DNA of 32,909 bases from Hyphomicrobiales bacterium (lineage in GTDB: Bacteria > Pseudomonadota > Alphaproteobacteria > Rhizobiales > Hyphomicrobiaceae): positions 1-32,909 of the forward strand of contig JANXRM010000501.1 of the NCBI GenBank assembly GCA_025353015.1, in the 5' to 3' direction. Numbering within the stretch: position 1 is the stretch's first letter; every line of letters starts with the position of its first letter. Both the position numbers and the translations under genes were made by a program. The notes under the pieces are model-generated. The model saw nothing but the letters and a program-made list of their open reading frames with translations. It was not told the origin of the DNA and ran no database searches. Shown here one piece after another: positions 24,245 through 32,890 of the stretch.

Positions 24245-24294
24245 GCCCAACCGGCACCACGCCCAACCTGCCCAAGCCAGGAAAGACGCATCGC

Positions 24295-25263
24295 ATGACA
24301 CTTGAAACCGAAGCCCTGCTGGATCGCCGCCGGTTGCGCCGGTCGTTGTCCCTCTGGCGCGTGCTGGCGGTCATTGCGGGCGTCGCGGCGCTCGGCGCGC
24401 TCGCCGTCAAGGGCGGCGCGGGCAGTGCGGCGTTCGGTGAAAAGAAGCACATCGCGCGCATGACGATCGAAGGCGTGATTACTGAGAACCGCGATCAATT
24501 GCGCCTGCTGGACAAGCTTGCGCGGTCCAAGAGCGTCGATGCCGTGATCCTCTACATCAACAGCCCCGGCGGCACGACCGCGGGCGGCGAGGCGCTTTAC
24601 GAGGCCATTCGGGCCGTATCCGCCAAAAAGCCGGTCGTGGCGCAGTTCGGCACAATCGCGACGTCGGCTGCCTATATCTGTGGCCTCGCGACCGACCAGA
24701 TCGTGGCCCGCGGCAACACCATCACGGGGTCCGTCGGCGTCATCTTCCAATGGGCGGAGGTCAGCGAGCTCCTGGCCAAGGTCGGCGTCAAGATGAACGA
24801 AATCAAGAGCGGCAATCTCAAGGCTGTTCCCTCGATGTTCGCGCCGCTCGATCAAGCCGGCCGCGAGACCACCGAACGTATGGTACGGGAGTCCATGGGC
24901 TGGTTCCGTGGCCTCGTCGCCGACCGCCGCAAGCTCGATACAGCGGCCGTTCCAGGCCTGGAGCAAGGCCGGGTGTTTTCCGGCCGCGAAGCATTGACGT
25001 TGAAGCTGGTCGATCAGATCGGCGGCGAGGCGGAAGCGCAGCGCTGGCTCGAAACCGAAAAGAAGATTACAGCCGGTCTCAAAATCGTCGATTGGAAGCC
25101 GAAGGCGGAGGAAAACTGGGGCGTGCTTGGCATGCTGGGCCGGATTGCCGGCGCCCTGCTCGGCTTGAACGATGGTGCCGTCAAATTTCTCAACGATGAT
25201 CCGCGACTTTCGGCACTTCTCATTGACGGTATGGTTTCGGTTTGGCAACCTGCCGAAAAATGA
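24295..25263 (+). CDS. sppA: Signal peptide peptidase SppA, S49 family
   Basis: Membrane-bound serine protease that degrades leftover signal peptides. The 322 residues have one N-terminal transmembrane helix (about 21-38) and a single S49 domain, so this is the short form. The catalytic Ser is probably Ser124 in GTIATSAAYICG and the general-base Lys is Lys176 in IKSGNLKAV, giving a Ser-Lys dyad. YINSPGGTTAGGEA at 88-101 and ITGSVGVI are also S49 marks. The ATG at 24295 follows CAGGAAAGACG. It opens the conserved sppA-ihfB-lapA-trpF order of Rhizobiales-type genomes. Confidence 0.94.
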   Translation: MTLETEALLDRRRLRRSLSLWRVLAVIAGVAALGALAVKGGAGSAAFGEKKHIARMTIEGVITENRDQLRLLDKLARSKSVDAVILYINSPGGTTAGGEALYEAIRAVSAKKPVVAQFGTIATSAAYICGLATDQIVARGNTITGSVGVIFQWAEVSELLAKVGVKMNEIKSGNLKAVPSMFAPLDQAGRETTERMVRESMGWFRGLVADRRKLDTAAVPGLEQGRVFSGREALTLKLVDQIGGEAEAQRWLETEKKITAGLKIVDWKPKAEENWGVLGMLGRIAGALLGLNDGAVKFLNDDPRLSALLIDGMVSVWQPAEK

Positions 25264-25327
25264 GTAAATACAAAAGGCTCAAGCCAAGTCGTCGTAAGTT
25301 TAGAGGGCCAGTAAGAGGGACTACCAC

Positions 25328-25606
25328 ATGATCAAGTCGGAGCTGATCGGCAAGATTGCCGCCTCCAACCCGCATCTTTTCCATCGCGATATCGAGCGGA
25401 TCGTCAACGTCATCTTCGACGAGATCGTCGATGCGCTTTCCCGCGGCGACCGGGTGGAATTGCGCGGTTTCGGCGCCTTTACGGTCAAGCATCGCCCACC
25501 GCGTTCGGGCCGCAATCCGCGCACCGGCACAGCGGTCAAGGTCGACGAGAAGTTCGTGCCGTTTTTCAAGACCGGCAAGGAATTGCGCGAGCGCCTGAAC
25601 GCTTGA
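25328..25606 (+). CDS. ihfB: Integration host factor beta subunit
   Basis: DNA-bending nucleoid protein that works as a heterodimer with IhfA. The 92 residues contain the HU/IHF body: two N-terminal helices, [12 protein letters not shown], and the DNA-intercalating beta-arm with RNPRTG at 62-67, where Pro64 is the inserting residue. [20 protein letters not shown] is the usual C-terminal part. The start [11 protein letters not shown] fits IhfB, with AAGAGGGA upstream of the ATG at 25328. Its place between sppA and lapA is standard for alphaproteobacteria. Confidence 0.96.
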   Translation: MIKSELIGKIAASNPHLFHRDIERIVNVIFDEIVDALSRGDRVELRGFGAFTVKHRPPRSGRNPRTGTAVKVDEKFVPFFKTGKELRERLNA

Positions 25607-25663
25607 ATAGACCGCCGTTTCATCCGATTTTGTCGTTCTACAGCGTAAAAAGTGAGGCCGCAC

Positions 25664-26029
25664 GTGTTAAAACGGATTGTCGGGCTGTTGGTCGCCTTTC
25701 CGGCCTTCCTGCTGCTCGTTACACTCGCCGTGACGAACAAGCACAGTGTGCCGTTGCGACTCAATCCGTTCCGGCCCGAGGACTCGATGCTGACCTTTGA
25801 GGTGCCGTTCTTCTTTTTTCTGCTGGGGTCCTTGATCCTCGGTGTGCTGCTCGGCGGTTTTGCCACCTGGCTGACGCAGAGCCATTACCGGCAATCGGCA
25901 CGGTCGCGGGCCGACGACGCGGCGCGGTGGCGAAGCGAAGCCGATCGTCTGGCCCGCGAGCGGGATGCCGGGATCGATCGCAGTCAGGCATCCGGGCTCA
26001 ACAAGGCCTTGGCTGTCATTCGGAAGTAG
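25664..26029 (+). CDS. LapA family (DUF1049) inner-membrane protein
   Basis: A 121-residue protein with two transmembrane helices (about 4-24 and 46-70) and a charged coiled-coil tail (ARSRADDAARWRSEADRLA). This is the LapA/lipopolysaccharide-assembly A domain layout. VTNKHSVPLRLNPF between the helices is the family motif (usually NxxxVxlxlxPf). I chose the GTG at 25664 because GAGG sits 6 bp upstream; a GTG at 25652 in the same frame would add four residues. In Enterobacteria LapA helps control LPS synthesis; whether that holds here is unknown. It lies between ihfB and trpF as in related genomes. Confidence 0.85.
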   Translation: MLKRIVGLLVAFPAFLLLVTLAVTNKHSVPLRLNPFRPEDSMLTFEVPFFFFLLGSLILGVLLGGFATWLTQSHYRQSARSRADDAARWRSEADRLARERDAGIDRSQASGLNKALAVIRK

Positions 26030-26097
26030 TTTCCACGCCCAGATCGCTGCCCTTTCCCCATGGACGAGCAGACATGGGGAAAGGCGGAAAGCGTCAC

Positions 26098-26793
26098 ATG
26101 CCGGCACGCGTCAAAATCTGCGGACTGAAGACGGCGGATGCCATGGCCGACGCCTTGTCGGCGCGCGCCGATCTCGTCGGCCTCGTATTCTTTCCGCCGA
26201 GCCCGCGCAACGTGACCATCGCCGAAGCCGTACCGCTGGCCGATTTTGCCCGTGGATTTGCAGCCATTGTCGCCCTCACCGTCGATGCCGACGATGCCCA
26301 GATCGAGGCCATCATGCGCCAGGTCAATCCCGACATGCTGCAGCTGCACGGCGCCGAGACGCCGGAACGGGTCCGCGATCTCCGCGCCCGCTGGGGCAAG
26401 CCCGTCATGAAGGCGATCAAAGTGGAAACGCGAGACGACGCGGGCCGAGCCCTCGCCTACAAGGGGATTGCCGACCTGATTCTGTTCGACGCCAAGGCAC
26501 CGAAAGGCGCAGTTCTGCCCGGCGGCAATGGCTTAGCGTTCGACTGGCGTGTGCTCGACGACGTGCGCCGCCAGGTTCCGTTCATGCTCGCGGGGGGGCT
26601 GACGCCCGCCAACGTCGATACTGCGATCCAGGCGACTGGGGCAACGGTCGTCGATGTTTCGTCAGGCGTCGAAAGCGCGCCCGGTGTCAAAAGCGCCGAC
26701 CTCATCCGTCAATTCATCCGTGCGGCGCACAGCAGCGTCAGCACGGACCTCAACCGACAACCGCGCACGAAGGACGAGCCCACCGATGGCTGA
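26098..26793 (+). CDS. trpF: Phosphoribosylanthranilate isomerase
   Basis: Third step of tryptophan synthesis: Amadori isomerisation of phosphoribosylanthranilate. The 231-residue TIM barrel shows catalytic Cys8 in [24 protein letters not shown], catalytic Asp131 in [11 protein letters not shown], and phosphate-binding loops [12 protein letters not shown] and [14 protein letters not shown]. The ATG at 26098 gives the normal N-terminus MPARVKICG; the ATG at 26074 adds eight residues. Its stop overlaps the trpB start by 8 bp, so trpFB are coupled. Confidence 0.96.
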   Translation: MPARVKICGLKTADAMADALSARADLVGLVFFPPSPRNVTIAEAVPLADFARGFAAIVALTVDADDAQIEAIMRQVNPDMLQLHGAETPERVRDLRARWGKPVMKAIKVETRDDAGRALAYKGIADLILFDAKAPKGAVLPGGNGLAFDWRVLDDVRRQVPFMLAGGLTPANVDTAIQATGATVVDVSSGVESAPGVKSADLIRQFIRAAHSSVSTDLNRQPRTKDEPTDG

Positions 26794-28075
26794 AAAGATG
26801 GCCGAAAAAGCCGCAAGCAAAGCAAAGGCAAAAAAGAGCGCCGGTTCGGCTTCGGGTTCGGCAAAAGCTCCGAACAGCTATCGCACCGGGCCTGATGAGA
26901 AAGGCTTCTTCGGTCTATACGGCGGCCGTTTTGTTGCCGAGACGCTGATGCCGCTCATTCTCGAGCTGGAGAAAGCCTATACGGCGGCGAAAAACGATCC
27001 GAAATTCCACGCCGAACTTAGCTGGCTCCACACGCACTATTCCGGCCGACCGTCGCCGCTTTACTTTGCCGAGCGCATCACCAAGGAACTGGGCGGTGCA
27101 AAAATCTATTTCAAGCGCGACGAACTGAACCACACGGGCAGCCACAAGATCAACAATTGCTTAGGCCAGATCCTGCTCGCCCGGCGGATGGGCAAGACGC
27201 GCATTATTGCCGAGACGGGCGCCGGCCAGCACGGCGTGGCGGTGGCGACGGTCTGCGCCAAGTTCGATATGCCGTGCGAGGTCTACATGGGCGCGACCGA
27301 CGTCGAGCGGCAGGCGCCGAACGTGGCGCGCATGCGGCTGCTCGGCGCCAAGCTCAATCCGGTCACGTCGGGAGCTGGCACGCTGAAGGACGCCATGAAC
27401 GAGGCGTTGCGCGATTGGGTGACCAACGTCCATGACACGTATTACATCATCGGCACGGCAGCGGGTCCGCATCCCTATCCGGAGATGGTGCGAGATTTCC
27501 AGTCGATCATCGGCCGCGAAACCCGAGAACAGATGCTGGCTGCAGAAGGGCGCATCCCCGATACACTCGTCGCCTGCATCGGCGGCGGTTCCAACGCCAT
27601 CGGCTTGTTCCACCCATTTCTCGACGACAAGGGCGTCGCCATCTACGGCGTCGAGGCGGCGGGTCATGGCCTCGAGGTGCCGAATGGCCATGCCGCCTCC
27701 ATGAACGGCGGCCGTCCCGGCGTTCTCCACGGCAACCGCACGTATCTGCTGCAGGACGACGACGGCCAGATCCTCGAAGGCCATTCGATCTCCGCCGGCC
27801 TTGATTATCCGGGCGTCGGCCCCGAGCATTCGTGGCTGAAGGATACCGGCCGCGTGACTTACGCGTCGGCGACCGACAAGGAAGCACTCACCGCCTTGCA
27901 GTTTTGCACTAAAATGGAGGGCATCATTCCAGCGCTCGAACCCGCGCACGCGCTCTCATTCGTCATGAAACTGGCGCCGAAGCTCAAGAAAAACAACCTG
28001 CTGGTGATGAACCTCTGCGGCCGCGGCGACAAAGACCTGTTCACGGTGGCGAAGGCCTTGGGCATGAAGGTTTGA
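26786..28075 (+). CDS. trpB: Tryptophan synthase beta chain
   Basis: Joins indole and serine to make tryptophan, PLP-dependent. The 429 residues include the PLP Lys121 in [10 protein letters not shown], the [10 protein letters not shown] loop, and the phosphate-binding GGGSNAIG. The body is a normal TrpB starting at [16 protein letters not shown]. Before it stands an Ala/Lys/Ser-rich extension of about 30 residues ([18 protein letters not shown]) not needed for catalysis. The ATG at 26786 follows GAAGGACG; an ATG at 26798 is also possible. Its partner trpA does not follow directly; an unrelated ATPase gene lies between them. Confidence 0.96.
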   Translation: MAEKMAEKAASKAKAKKSAGSASGSAKAPNSYRTGPDEKGFFGLYGGRFVAETLMPLILELEKAYTAAKNDPKFHAELSWLHTHYSGRPSPLYFAERITKELGGAKIYFKRDELNHTGSHKINNCLGQILLARRMGKTRIIAETGAGQHGVAVATVCAKFDMPCEVYMGATDVERQAPNVARMRLLGAKLNPVTSGAGTLKDAMNEALRDWVTNVHDTYYIIGTAAGPHPYPEMVRDFQSIIGRETREQMLAAEGRIPDTLVACIGGGSNAIGLFHPFLDDKGVAIYGVEAAGHGLEVPNGHAASMNGGRPGVLHGNRTYLLQDDDGQILEGHSISAGLDYPGVGPEHSWLKDTGRVTYASATDKEALTALQFCTKMEGIIPALEPAHALSFVMKLAPKLKKNNLLVMNLCGRGDKDLFTVAKALGMKV

Positions 28076-28099
28076 GGGCTCTGGCAGCAGGTCGCGGCG

Positions 28100-28119
28100 A
28101 TCCGGTGTTGACGCCGGAT
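28100..28119 (+). terminator. Short hairpin after trpB, possible weak terminator
   Basis: ATCCGGTG (28100-28107) pairs with CGCCGGAT (28112-28119), including one G-T pair, over a TTGA tetraloop, 25 bp after trpB. Only ACTTTAGACGTTT follows, so termination would be partial. If real, it would separate trpFB from the inserted ATPase gene. Confidence 0.35.
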
Positions 28120-28174
28120 GCTAGCGACTTTAGACGTTTATAGCAGAATTTACCTCTAAAAGGATAAACTCGCT

Positions 28175-29365
28175 ATGGATCCCGTCAGGAACCCCTATGC
28201 TCCTGGCGCCGGCAACCCACCCCCGGAGCTTGCCGGCCGCAAGGACATCCTGGAAATTGCGACGACTGCCGTGCAACGGATCGGGTCCGGCCGCCCGACG
28301 CAAAGCATCATCCTCGTCGGCCTTCGCGGCGTCGGCAAGACCGTGCTGCTCAACAGGATCGAGCAACTCGCCAGCGACGAGAAATTCATTACGATATTCA
28401 TCGAGGCCCACGAGGGAAAATCCCTTCCGGAGCTTCTCATTCCAGGCCTGCGCAGTGCCCTTTTCAAATTGAGCGCCGTACATACGGCAAAGGAGACGGC
28501 GCGGCGCGGGCTGCGGGTCCTTAAAAGCTTTCTCGGCGGCCTCAAAATTTCCGTCGAAGGCATCGACGTCGGGATTGATCCAGAAACGGGCTCAGCCGAC
28601 TCCGGCGACATCGAGGCAGACCTGCCGGAACTCGTACTCAGCGTGGCAAATGCGGCAAAAAATGCCAAGAAAGCAATCATCGTCCTTGTCGATGAACTAC
28701 AGTATCTGAGTGAAAAAGAACTCAGCGCGCTCATCATGTCGGTGCATCGGACCAATCAAAAAAACCTCCCCCTGTTGATCGTGGGCGCTGGCTTACCGCA
28801 AATCATAGGACTGGCTGGCAATTCCAAGTCCTATGCCGAACGCCTGTTCAAATATCCCCGCGTCGGCGCCCTGGAGAAAATCGATGCTATATCCGCGATC
28901 GTTTCGCCGGCTGCAGCAGAAGGTGTAAACTTCTCCGAAGAGGCCGTGGAACGCATCCTCGCGCTGACGCAGCGCTATCCCTACTTCATTCAGCAATGGG
29001 CATATGAATCCTGGAACGTTGCAGCGGATGAGAATATCGATCGAGCCACCGTGGAAACTGCGACGGGACTGGCGGTCGAAGAACTTGATCGAAGTTTTTT
29101 CAAAGTCCGGTTCGACCGTTGCACGCCATCGGAGAAGAACTACATGCGCGCGTTGGCGGAGTTTGGTCCCGGCAATCAGCGATCGGGCGAGATTGCAGAG
29201 TTGCTTGGTGTCAAGTCGACATCAGTAGCGCCGACGCGAAGCGCCTTGATCAAAAAGGGCATGATATACTCGCCCTCGCACGGCGATACCGCATTTACGG
29301 TGCCTCTCTTCGACGAATACATGAAGCGAGCGATGCCGAATTTCACGTCCAAAACCAAAAACTGA
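28175..29365 (+). CDS. AAA family ATP-binding protein (Orc1/archaeal-ATPase-like) with winged-helix tail, inserted between trpB and trpA
   Basis: A 396-residue P-loop ATPase of unknown function. It starts MDPVRNPYAPGAGNPPPELAGR, where the Pro-rich lead and ELAGR recall stand-alone Orc1-like ATPases. Walker A is GLRGVGKT at 49-56, Walker B IIVLVDELQ with Asp173-Glu174, and a sensor-like LLIVGAGLPQI follows near 200-210. Residues about 336-380 (RSGEIAELLGVKSTSV, then RSALIKKGMIYS) look like a winged helix, so DNA binding is likely. No membrane segment or signal is seen. The ATG at 28175 has AAAGGA 11 bp upstream, and 99 bp separates it from trpB; trpA starts 21 bp after its stop. The DNA looks less GC-rich than its neighbours. 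Probably an acquired gene; no partner gene is adjacent. Confidence 0.85.
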   Translation: MDPVRNPYAPGAGNPPPELAGRKDILEIATTAVQRIGSGRPTQSIILVGLRGVGKTVLLNRIEQLASDEKFITIFIEAHEGKSLPELLIPGLRSALFKLSAVHTAKETARRGLRVLKSFLGGLKISVEGIDVGIDPETGSADSGDIEADLPELVLSVANAAKNAKKAIIVLVDELQYLSEKELSALIMSVHRTNQKNLPLLIVGAGLPQIIGLAGNSKSYAERLFKYPRVGALEKIDAISAIVSPAAAEGVNFSEEAVERILALTQRYPYFIQQWAYESWNVAADENIDRATVETATGLAVEELDRSFFKVRFDRCTPSEKNYMRALAEFGPGNQRSGEIAELLGVKSTSVAPTRSALIKKGMIYSPSHGDTAFTVPLFDEYMKRAMPNFTSKTKN

Positions 29366-29386
29366 AAAACACCGCCAGGCCCCCTC

Positions 29387-30214
29387 ATGACCGCTCCTAC
29401 CCGCATCGACACCCGCTTCGCCGATCTCAAGTCCGAGGGACGCCCGGCGCTCGTCACGTTCCTGACGGCTGGCGACCCCGACGTCGAAACGTCGCGCAAA
29501 ATCCTCATGGGCCTGCCAGCGGCTGGCGCGGATGTCATCGAACTCGGCATGCCGTTTTCCGATCCCATGGCCGACGGCCCGGCGATCCAGGCGTCGTCGC
29601 AGCGTGCGCTCGCGGCCGGTATGACCTTGAAGAAAACGCTCGCCCTCGTCCGCGACTTCCGGGCCAAGGACAAAAGCACGCCCATCGTGCTTATGGGCTA
29701 CTACAATCCCATCTACAGCTATGGCTCCGAGCCGTTCCTGGACGATGCCAAGGCGGCCGGTGTCGATGGCCTGATCGTCGTCGACCTGCCGCCTGAAGCC
29801 GATGACGAGCTTTGCTTGCCGGCCATGGAGCGCGGCATCAATTTCATCCGCCTGGCGACGCCGACGACCGATGCCAAGCGCCTGCCCCAGGTGCTCACCA
29901 ATACATCGGGCTTCCTCTATTACGTCTCGATCACGGGAATCACGGGGGGAGCCGCTCCGGTGGCATCGGATGTACACGCCCAGGTCGCGCGAATCAAAAA
30001 GTCGACGCAATTACCGGTTGCGGTGGGTTTTGGCGTCCGCACGCCAGAGCAAGCCCGTGCCATTGGCCGTGGTGCCGATGGCGTCGTCGTCGGGTCGGCG
30101 CTGGTCAATGTGATCAAGGATACCCTGGGGAATAAGGGTCAAGGCACCAATAAGACGATTTCTGGCGTACTGGAACTGGTGAAAAGCCTCGCCCAAGCAT
30201 TGCGCAAGCGCTGA
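29387..30214 (+). CDS. trpA: Tryptophan synthase alpha chain
   Basis: Cleaves indole-3-glycerol phosphate to indole, which is channelled to TrpB. The 275-residue TIM barrel carries catalytic Glu52 and Asp63 in [15 protein letters not shown], the conserved [13 protein letters not shown], and the flexible loop [20 protein letters not shown] and the phosphate site GVVVGSALV complete the fold. The ATG at 29387 is 21 bp after the ATPase stop and has no strong ribosome site of its own, so translation may depend on the upstream gene. accD follows on the same strand. Confidence 0.96.
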   Translation: MTAPTRIDTRFADLKSEGRPALVTFLTAGDPDVETSRKILMGLPAAGADVIELGMPFSDPMADGPAIQASSQRALAAGMTLKKTLALVRDFRAKDKSTPIVLMGYYNPIYSYGSEPFLDDAKAAGVDGLIVVDLPPEADDELCLPAMERGINFIRLATPTTDAKRLPQVLTNTSGFLYYVSITGITGGAAPVASDVHAQVARIKKSTQLPVAVGFGVRTPEQARAIGRGADGVVVGSALVNVIKDTLGNKGQGTNKTISGVLELVKSLAQALRKR

Positions 30215-30348
30215 GCAAAGGCCATATGCTGCTGCAAGGTGGGGCCTTGGCATCGCCACAATCGAGGTCCGTGTGGTACTCAGCGGGTCAAAACGGCCAA
30301 CAGCGGCCAACGGCCGCAAACTCTTGGCCAGGGTCGAGGAGCGCGCAC

Positions 30349-31443
30349 TTGAACTGGATCAACAACGTCGTCCGCCCAAAAATCAGCCGCTTGCTCACCA
30401 CGGCGCGTCGTGAGCCGCCCGACGATTTCTGGAAGAAATGCGGCGGTTGCGGCCAGATGTCGGACCGCAAGGCGCTGGAGGACAACAAATTCGTCTTCGC
30501 CTGTTGCGGCCACCACGAGAAGGTGGACGCCGTCTCCCGGCTGAAGTTGCTGTTCGACAAGGGCGAGTACACCAAAGTCGCCACGGTCGAAGTCGCTATC
30601 GACCCGCTCAAATTCCGCGACGGCAAGCGCTACACGGACCGCCTGAAGGAAGCCAAGGCCAAGACCGGCGAACCGGACGCCGTGGTCATCGGCGAGGGCC
30701 TGCTCAACGGCGCCGCCGTCGTGGCTGCCGTTCAGGACTTCCGATTCATGGCGGGGTCGCTCGGCATGGCCGCCGGCGAAGCCATCGTGACCGCCATGCT
30801 GCACGCGGTCGAGAAGAACGCGCCCTTCATCCTGTTTGCCGCCTCGGGCGGCGCTCGCATGCAGGAAGGCATCCTGTCGTTGATGCAGATGCCGCGCACG
30901 ACGATTGCGGTGCAACGCCTGCGCGCGGCGCGGTTGCCTTATATTGTCGTCTTGACCGATCCGACGACCGGCGGTGTCACCGCCTCCTACGCCATGCTCG
31001 GCGACATCCAGATTGCGGAGCCCGGCGCGCTGATCTGCTTTGCCGGTCCCCGCGTCATCCAGCAAACGATTCGCGAGCAATTGCCCGAGGGCTTCCAGCG
31101 CGCGGAATACCTGTTGGCGCACGGCATGATCGACATGGTCGTGCACCGCCACAAGCTGCGCCAGACCCTGTCGGACATCGTGCGTGTCCTTATGAACGGG
31201 CGCCACGCTGGCAAGTCGACGACCGTGAAGCCGAAGCCGATCGGCTACATCAAGAGCATGAATGGCCATGCGGTCGACGGCGACATCGTCGAATCACTGG
31301 CCCGCGGATCCGGTGTGGTCGAGGCTGAACCCGTGACCGCGGACGAGCGTTTCGAAGCCCGCCGCACTGATGATGCCACGAAGGCGCGGGCCGTTGCCGC
31401 CAAAACGGTCACTACGAAGCCTACGCAAAAAGACGCACGGTAA
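30349..31443 (+). CDS. accD: Acetyl-CoA carboxylase carboxyltransferase beta subunit
   Basis: With AccA, moves CO2 from biotin to acetyl-CoA to form malonyl-CoA. The 364 residues begin [12 protein letters not shown] from a TTG start at 30349, with GAGGAG 8 bp upstream; a reading from 30226 adds 41 foreign residues. The crotonase-type core shows [24 protein letters not shown] and [17 protein letters not shown]. The zinc ribbon is altered: Cys31 and Cys34 are present, but the second pair reads FACC (50-53) instead of CxxC. Alphaproteobacterial AccD often have a degenerate ribbon, so this is not evidence of loss of function. A charged tail of about 60 residues follows the core. Confidence 0.95.
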   Translation: MNWINNVVRPKISRLLTTARREPPDDFWKKCGGCGQMSDRKALEDNKFVFACCGHHEKVDAVSRLKLLFDKGEYTKVATVEVAIDPLKFRDGKRYTDRLKEAKAKTGEPDAVVIGEGLLNGAAVVAAVQDFRFMAGSLGMAAGEAIVTAMLHAVEKNAPFILFAASGGARMQEGILSLMQMPRTTIAVQRLRAARLPYIVVLTDPTTGGVTASYAMLGDIQIAEPGALICFAGPRVIQQTIREQLPEGFQRAEYLLAHGMIDMVVHRHKLRQTLSDIVRVLMNGRHAGKSTTVKPKPIGYIKSMNGHAVDGDIVESLARGSGVVEAEPVTADERFEARRTDDATKARAVAAKTVTTKPTQKDAR

Positions 31444-31451
31444 ATCCAGCG

Positions 31452-31477
31452 TTGGTGCCGAGCATTGGTGCCCAGCA
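31452..31477 (+). repeat. 13-bp tandem duplication between accD and folC
   Basis: TTGGTGCCGAGCA (31452-31464) is followed directly by TTGGTGCCCAGCA (31465-31477), one mismatch in 13. It lies 8 bp after the accD stop. Probably slippage; no function is evident. Confidence 0.6.
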
Positions 31478-31517
31478 TTCGAACCATGACGGCCATGCCG
31501 GAGGGTTGAGGGCAGTC

Positions 31518-32855
31518 ATGACAGACACTCTGGATGACCTGCTGGCGCGGCTGAAGCGCCTGCACCCCTTGATGATCGACCTGTCGCTTGGCCGGCTGCA
31601 AAATTTGCTGGCCAAGCTCGGCCATCCCGAGCACCGCCTCGCCCCGGTTATTCATATCGCTGGTACCAATGGCAAGGGCTCGACCACGGCCTATCTCAAA
31701 GCCATGTACGAAGCGGCGGGAAAGCGCGTCCACGTTTATACATCGCCGCATCTCGTCCGGTTCAACGAGCGTATCGCCGTGCCCGGACCTGATGGCATGG
31801 CGGGTCCGATCGCCGAGGATCGGCTGAAGCAATATCTCGAGCGCGTCGAACTGGTGAATTCGGGCGATGCCATCACGTTCTTCGAAGTGACAACGGCCGC
31901 GGCCTTTCTAGCCTTCGCCGAGATCCCAGCTGATGCCGTTATTCTCGAGGTCGGCCTCGGCGGCGATTTCGACGCAACCAACGTGATTGCCAAGCCGGCG
32001 CTGACGATCATCACGCCCGTCGCCATGGATCATGCCGAAAAGCTTGGCGACACACTGCCCAAGATCGCGCGCGTGAAAGCCGGCATCCTGAAACCGGGCG
32101 TTCCCGGCATCATCTCGTTGCAGGAACCGGCAGCGTTGGAGACCATCGTCGCACGGGCCGCCGAGATCCGCGCACCGCTGAGCCTATGGGGCCAGGATTT
32201 CGAAGCATTCGCGCAACGCGGGCGCCTTGTTTATCAAAACGAGACCGAGGTGCTTGATCTGCCGCTGCCGGCGCTAATCGGCCGTCATCAAGTGGTCAAT
32301 GCTGGGGCGGCCATCGCCGCCGTCCGGCATCTGCGATCCTCGGGTATCGGCACGAAAGCCATCGAGCGCGGGTTGACCCAGGTCCAATGGCCCGCGCGCA
32401 TGCAGCGCTTGGCCCTGGCGGGACGCCTTGGCGCGCGCCTGCCGGCAGAATCGGAACTCTGGCTCGACGGCGGCCACAACCCGCATTGCGGACAGGCGAT
32501 TGCCCAAACGCTCGCCGATATCGAGGAGCGCGCGCCGAAGCCGCTCTACATGGTCGTCGGTATGATGGGCCAGAAGGACGCCGCCGGCTTCCTGGCGCAC
32601 TTCCGTGGACTTGCCCGGCGTATCATCACCGTGCCCATTCCCGGCGCGCACGAGGCCCCGCTTGCTCCAGAAGCACTGGCGCATGTGGCCTTAAAACTCG
32701 GTTTCACGGTCGAGACGGCTTCGGGTGTTCCCGCCGCGCTAGATCGCATCCGGGCTGCGGAAGGCCGGCCGATGCGCGTGCTCATTTGCGGGTCGCTCTA
32801 TCTGGCCGGTCAGGTTCTGGCGCTGCAGGACGGGTTGCAGACGCAAACGAACTGA
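31518..32855 (+). CDS. folC: Bifunctional folylpolyglutamate synthase/dihydrofolate synthase
   Basis: Adds glutamate to dihydropteroate and then to folates. The 445 residues show the Mur-ligase-like P-loop HIAGTNGKGSTTAYL (Walker A at 49-55), YTSPHLVRFNERI, VGLGGDFDATNVI, the TPVAMDHAEKLG metal-site segment, and WLDGGHNPHCG in the C-terminal domain. The ATG at 31518 follows GAGGGCAG; an upstream TTG at 31452 has no such site. Gene order accD-folC is standard in related genomes. Its stop codon lies inside the terminator stem that follows. Confidence 0.95.
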   Translation: MTDTLDDLLARLKRLHPLMIDLSLGRLQNLLAKLGHPEHRLAPVIHIAGTNGKGSTTAYLKAMYEAAGKRVHVYTSPHLVRFNERIAVPGPDGMAGPIAEDRLKQYLERVELVNSGDAITFFEVTTAAAFLAFAEIPADAVILEVGLGGDFDATNVIAKPALTIITPVAMDHAEKLGDTLPKIARVKAGILKPGVPGIISLQEPAALETIVARAAEIRAPLSLWGQDFEAFAQRGRLVYQNETEVLDLPLPALIGRHQVVNAGAAIAAVRHLRSSGIGTKAIERGLTQVQWPARMQRLALAGRLGARLPAESELWLDGGHNPHCGQAIAQTLADIEERAPKPLYMVVGMMGQKDAAGFLAHFRGLARRIITVPIPGAHEAPLAPEALAHVALKLGFTVETASGVPAALDRIRAAEGRPMRVLICGSLYLAGQVLALQDGLQTQTN

Positions 32856-32890
32856 GGGCCCCCGCACTGCTGCGGAAGCCCTCAGTTCGT
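32847..32890 (+). terminator. Large hairpin terminator containing the folC stop
   Basis: A perfect 13-bp stem, ACGAACTGAGGGC (32847-32859) with GCCCTCAGTTCGT (32878-32890), encloses an inner CCGCA/TGCGG stem. The folC TGA (32853-32855) lies in the left arm. No clear T-run follows before the window ends. It probably ends the trp-accD-folC transcript. Confidence 0.7.

Larger units (their letters stand above)
23781..24294. other. 514-bp intergenic region between quiC and sppA
   Basis: No intact gene is supported. It separates the catabolic island from the conserved sppA-folC block and so marks a likely island border. It holds the possible minus-strand remnant, an 11-bp inverted repeat, and near its end repeat-rich DNA: two related copies of CGGCTGCCAGC-like sequence around 24174-24209 and a 16-bp tandem pair at 24213-24244. 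The promoter for sppA should also lie here but is not recognisable. Confidence 0.5.

Noticed and set aside
24238-25248. Long minus-strand open frame opposite sppA
   Set aside because: It is the mirror of the sppA coding frame in GC-rich DNA, with no ribosome site and no recognisable protein.
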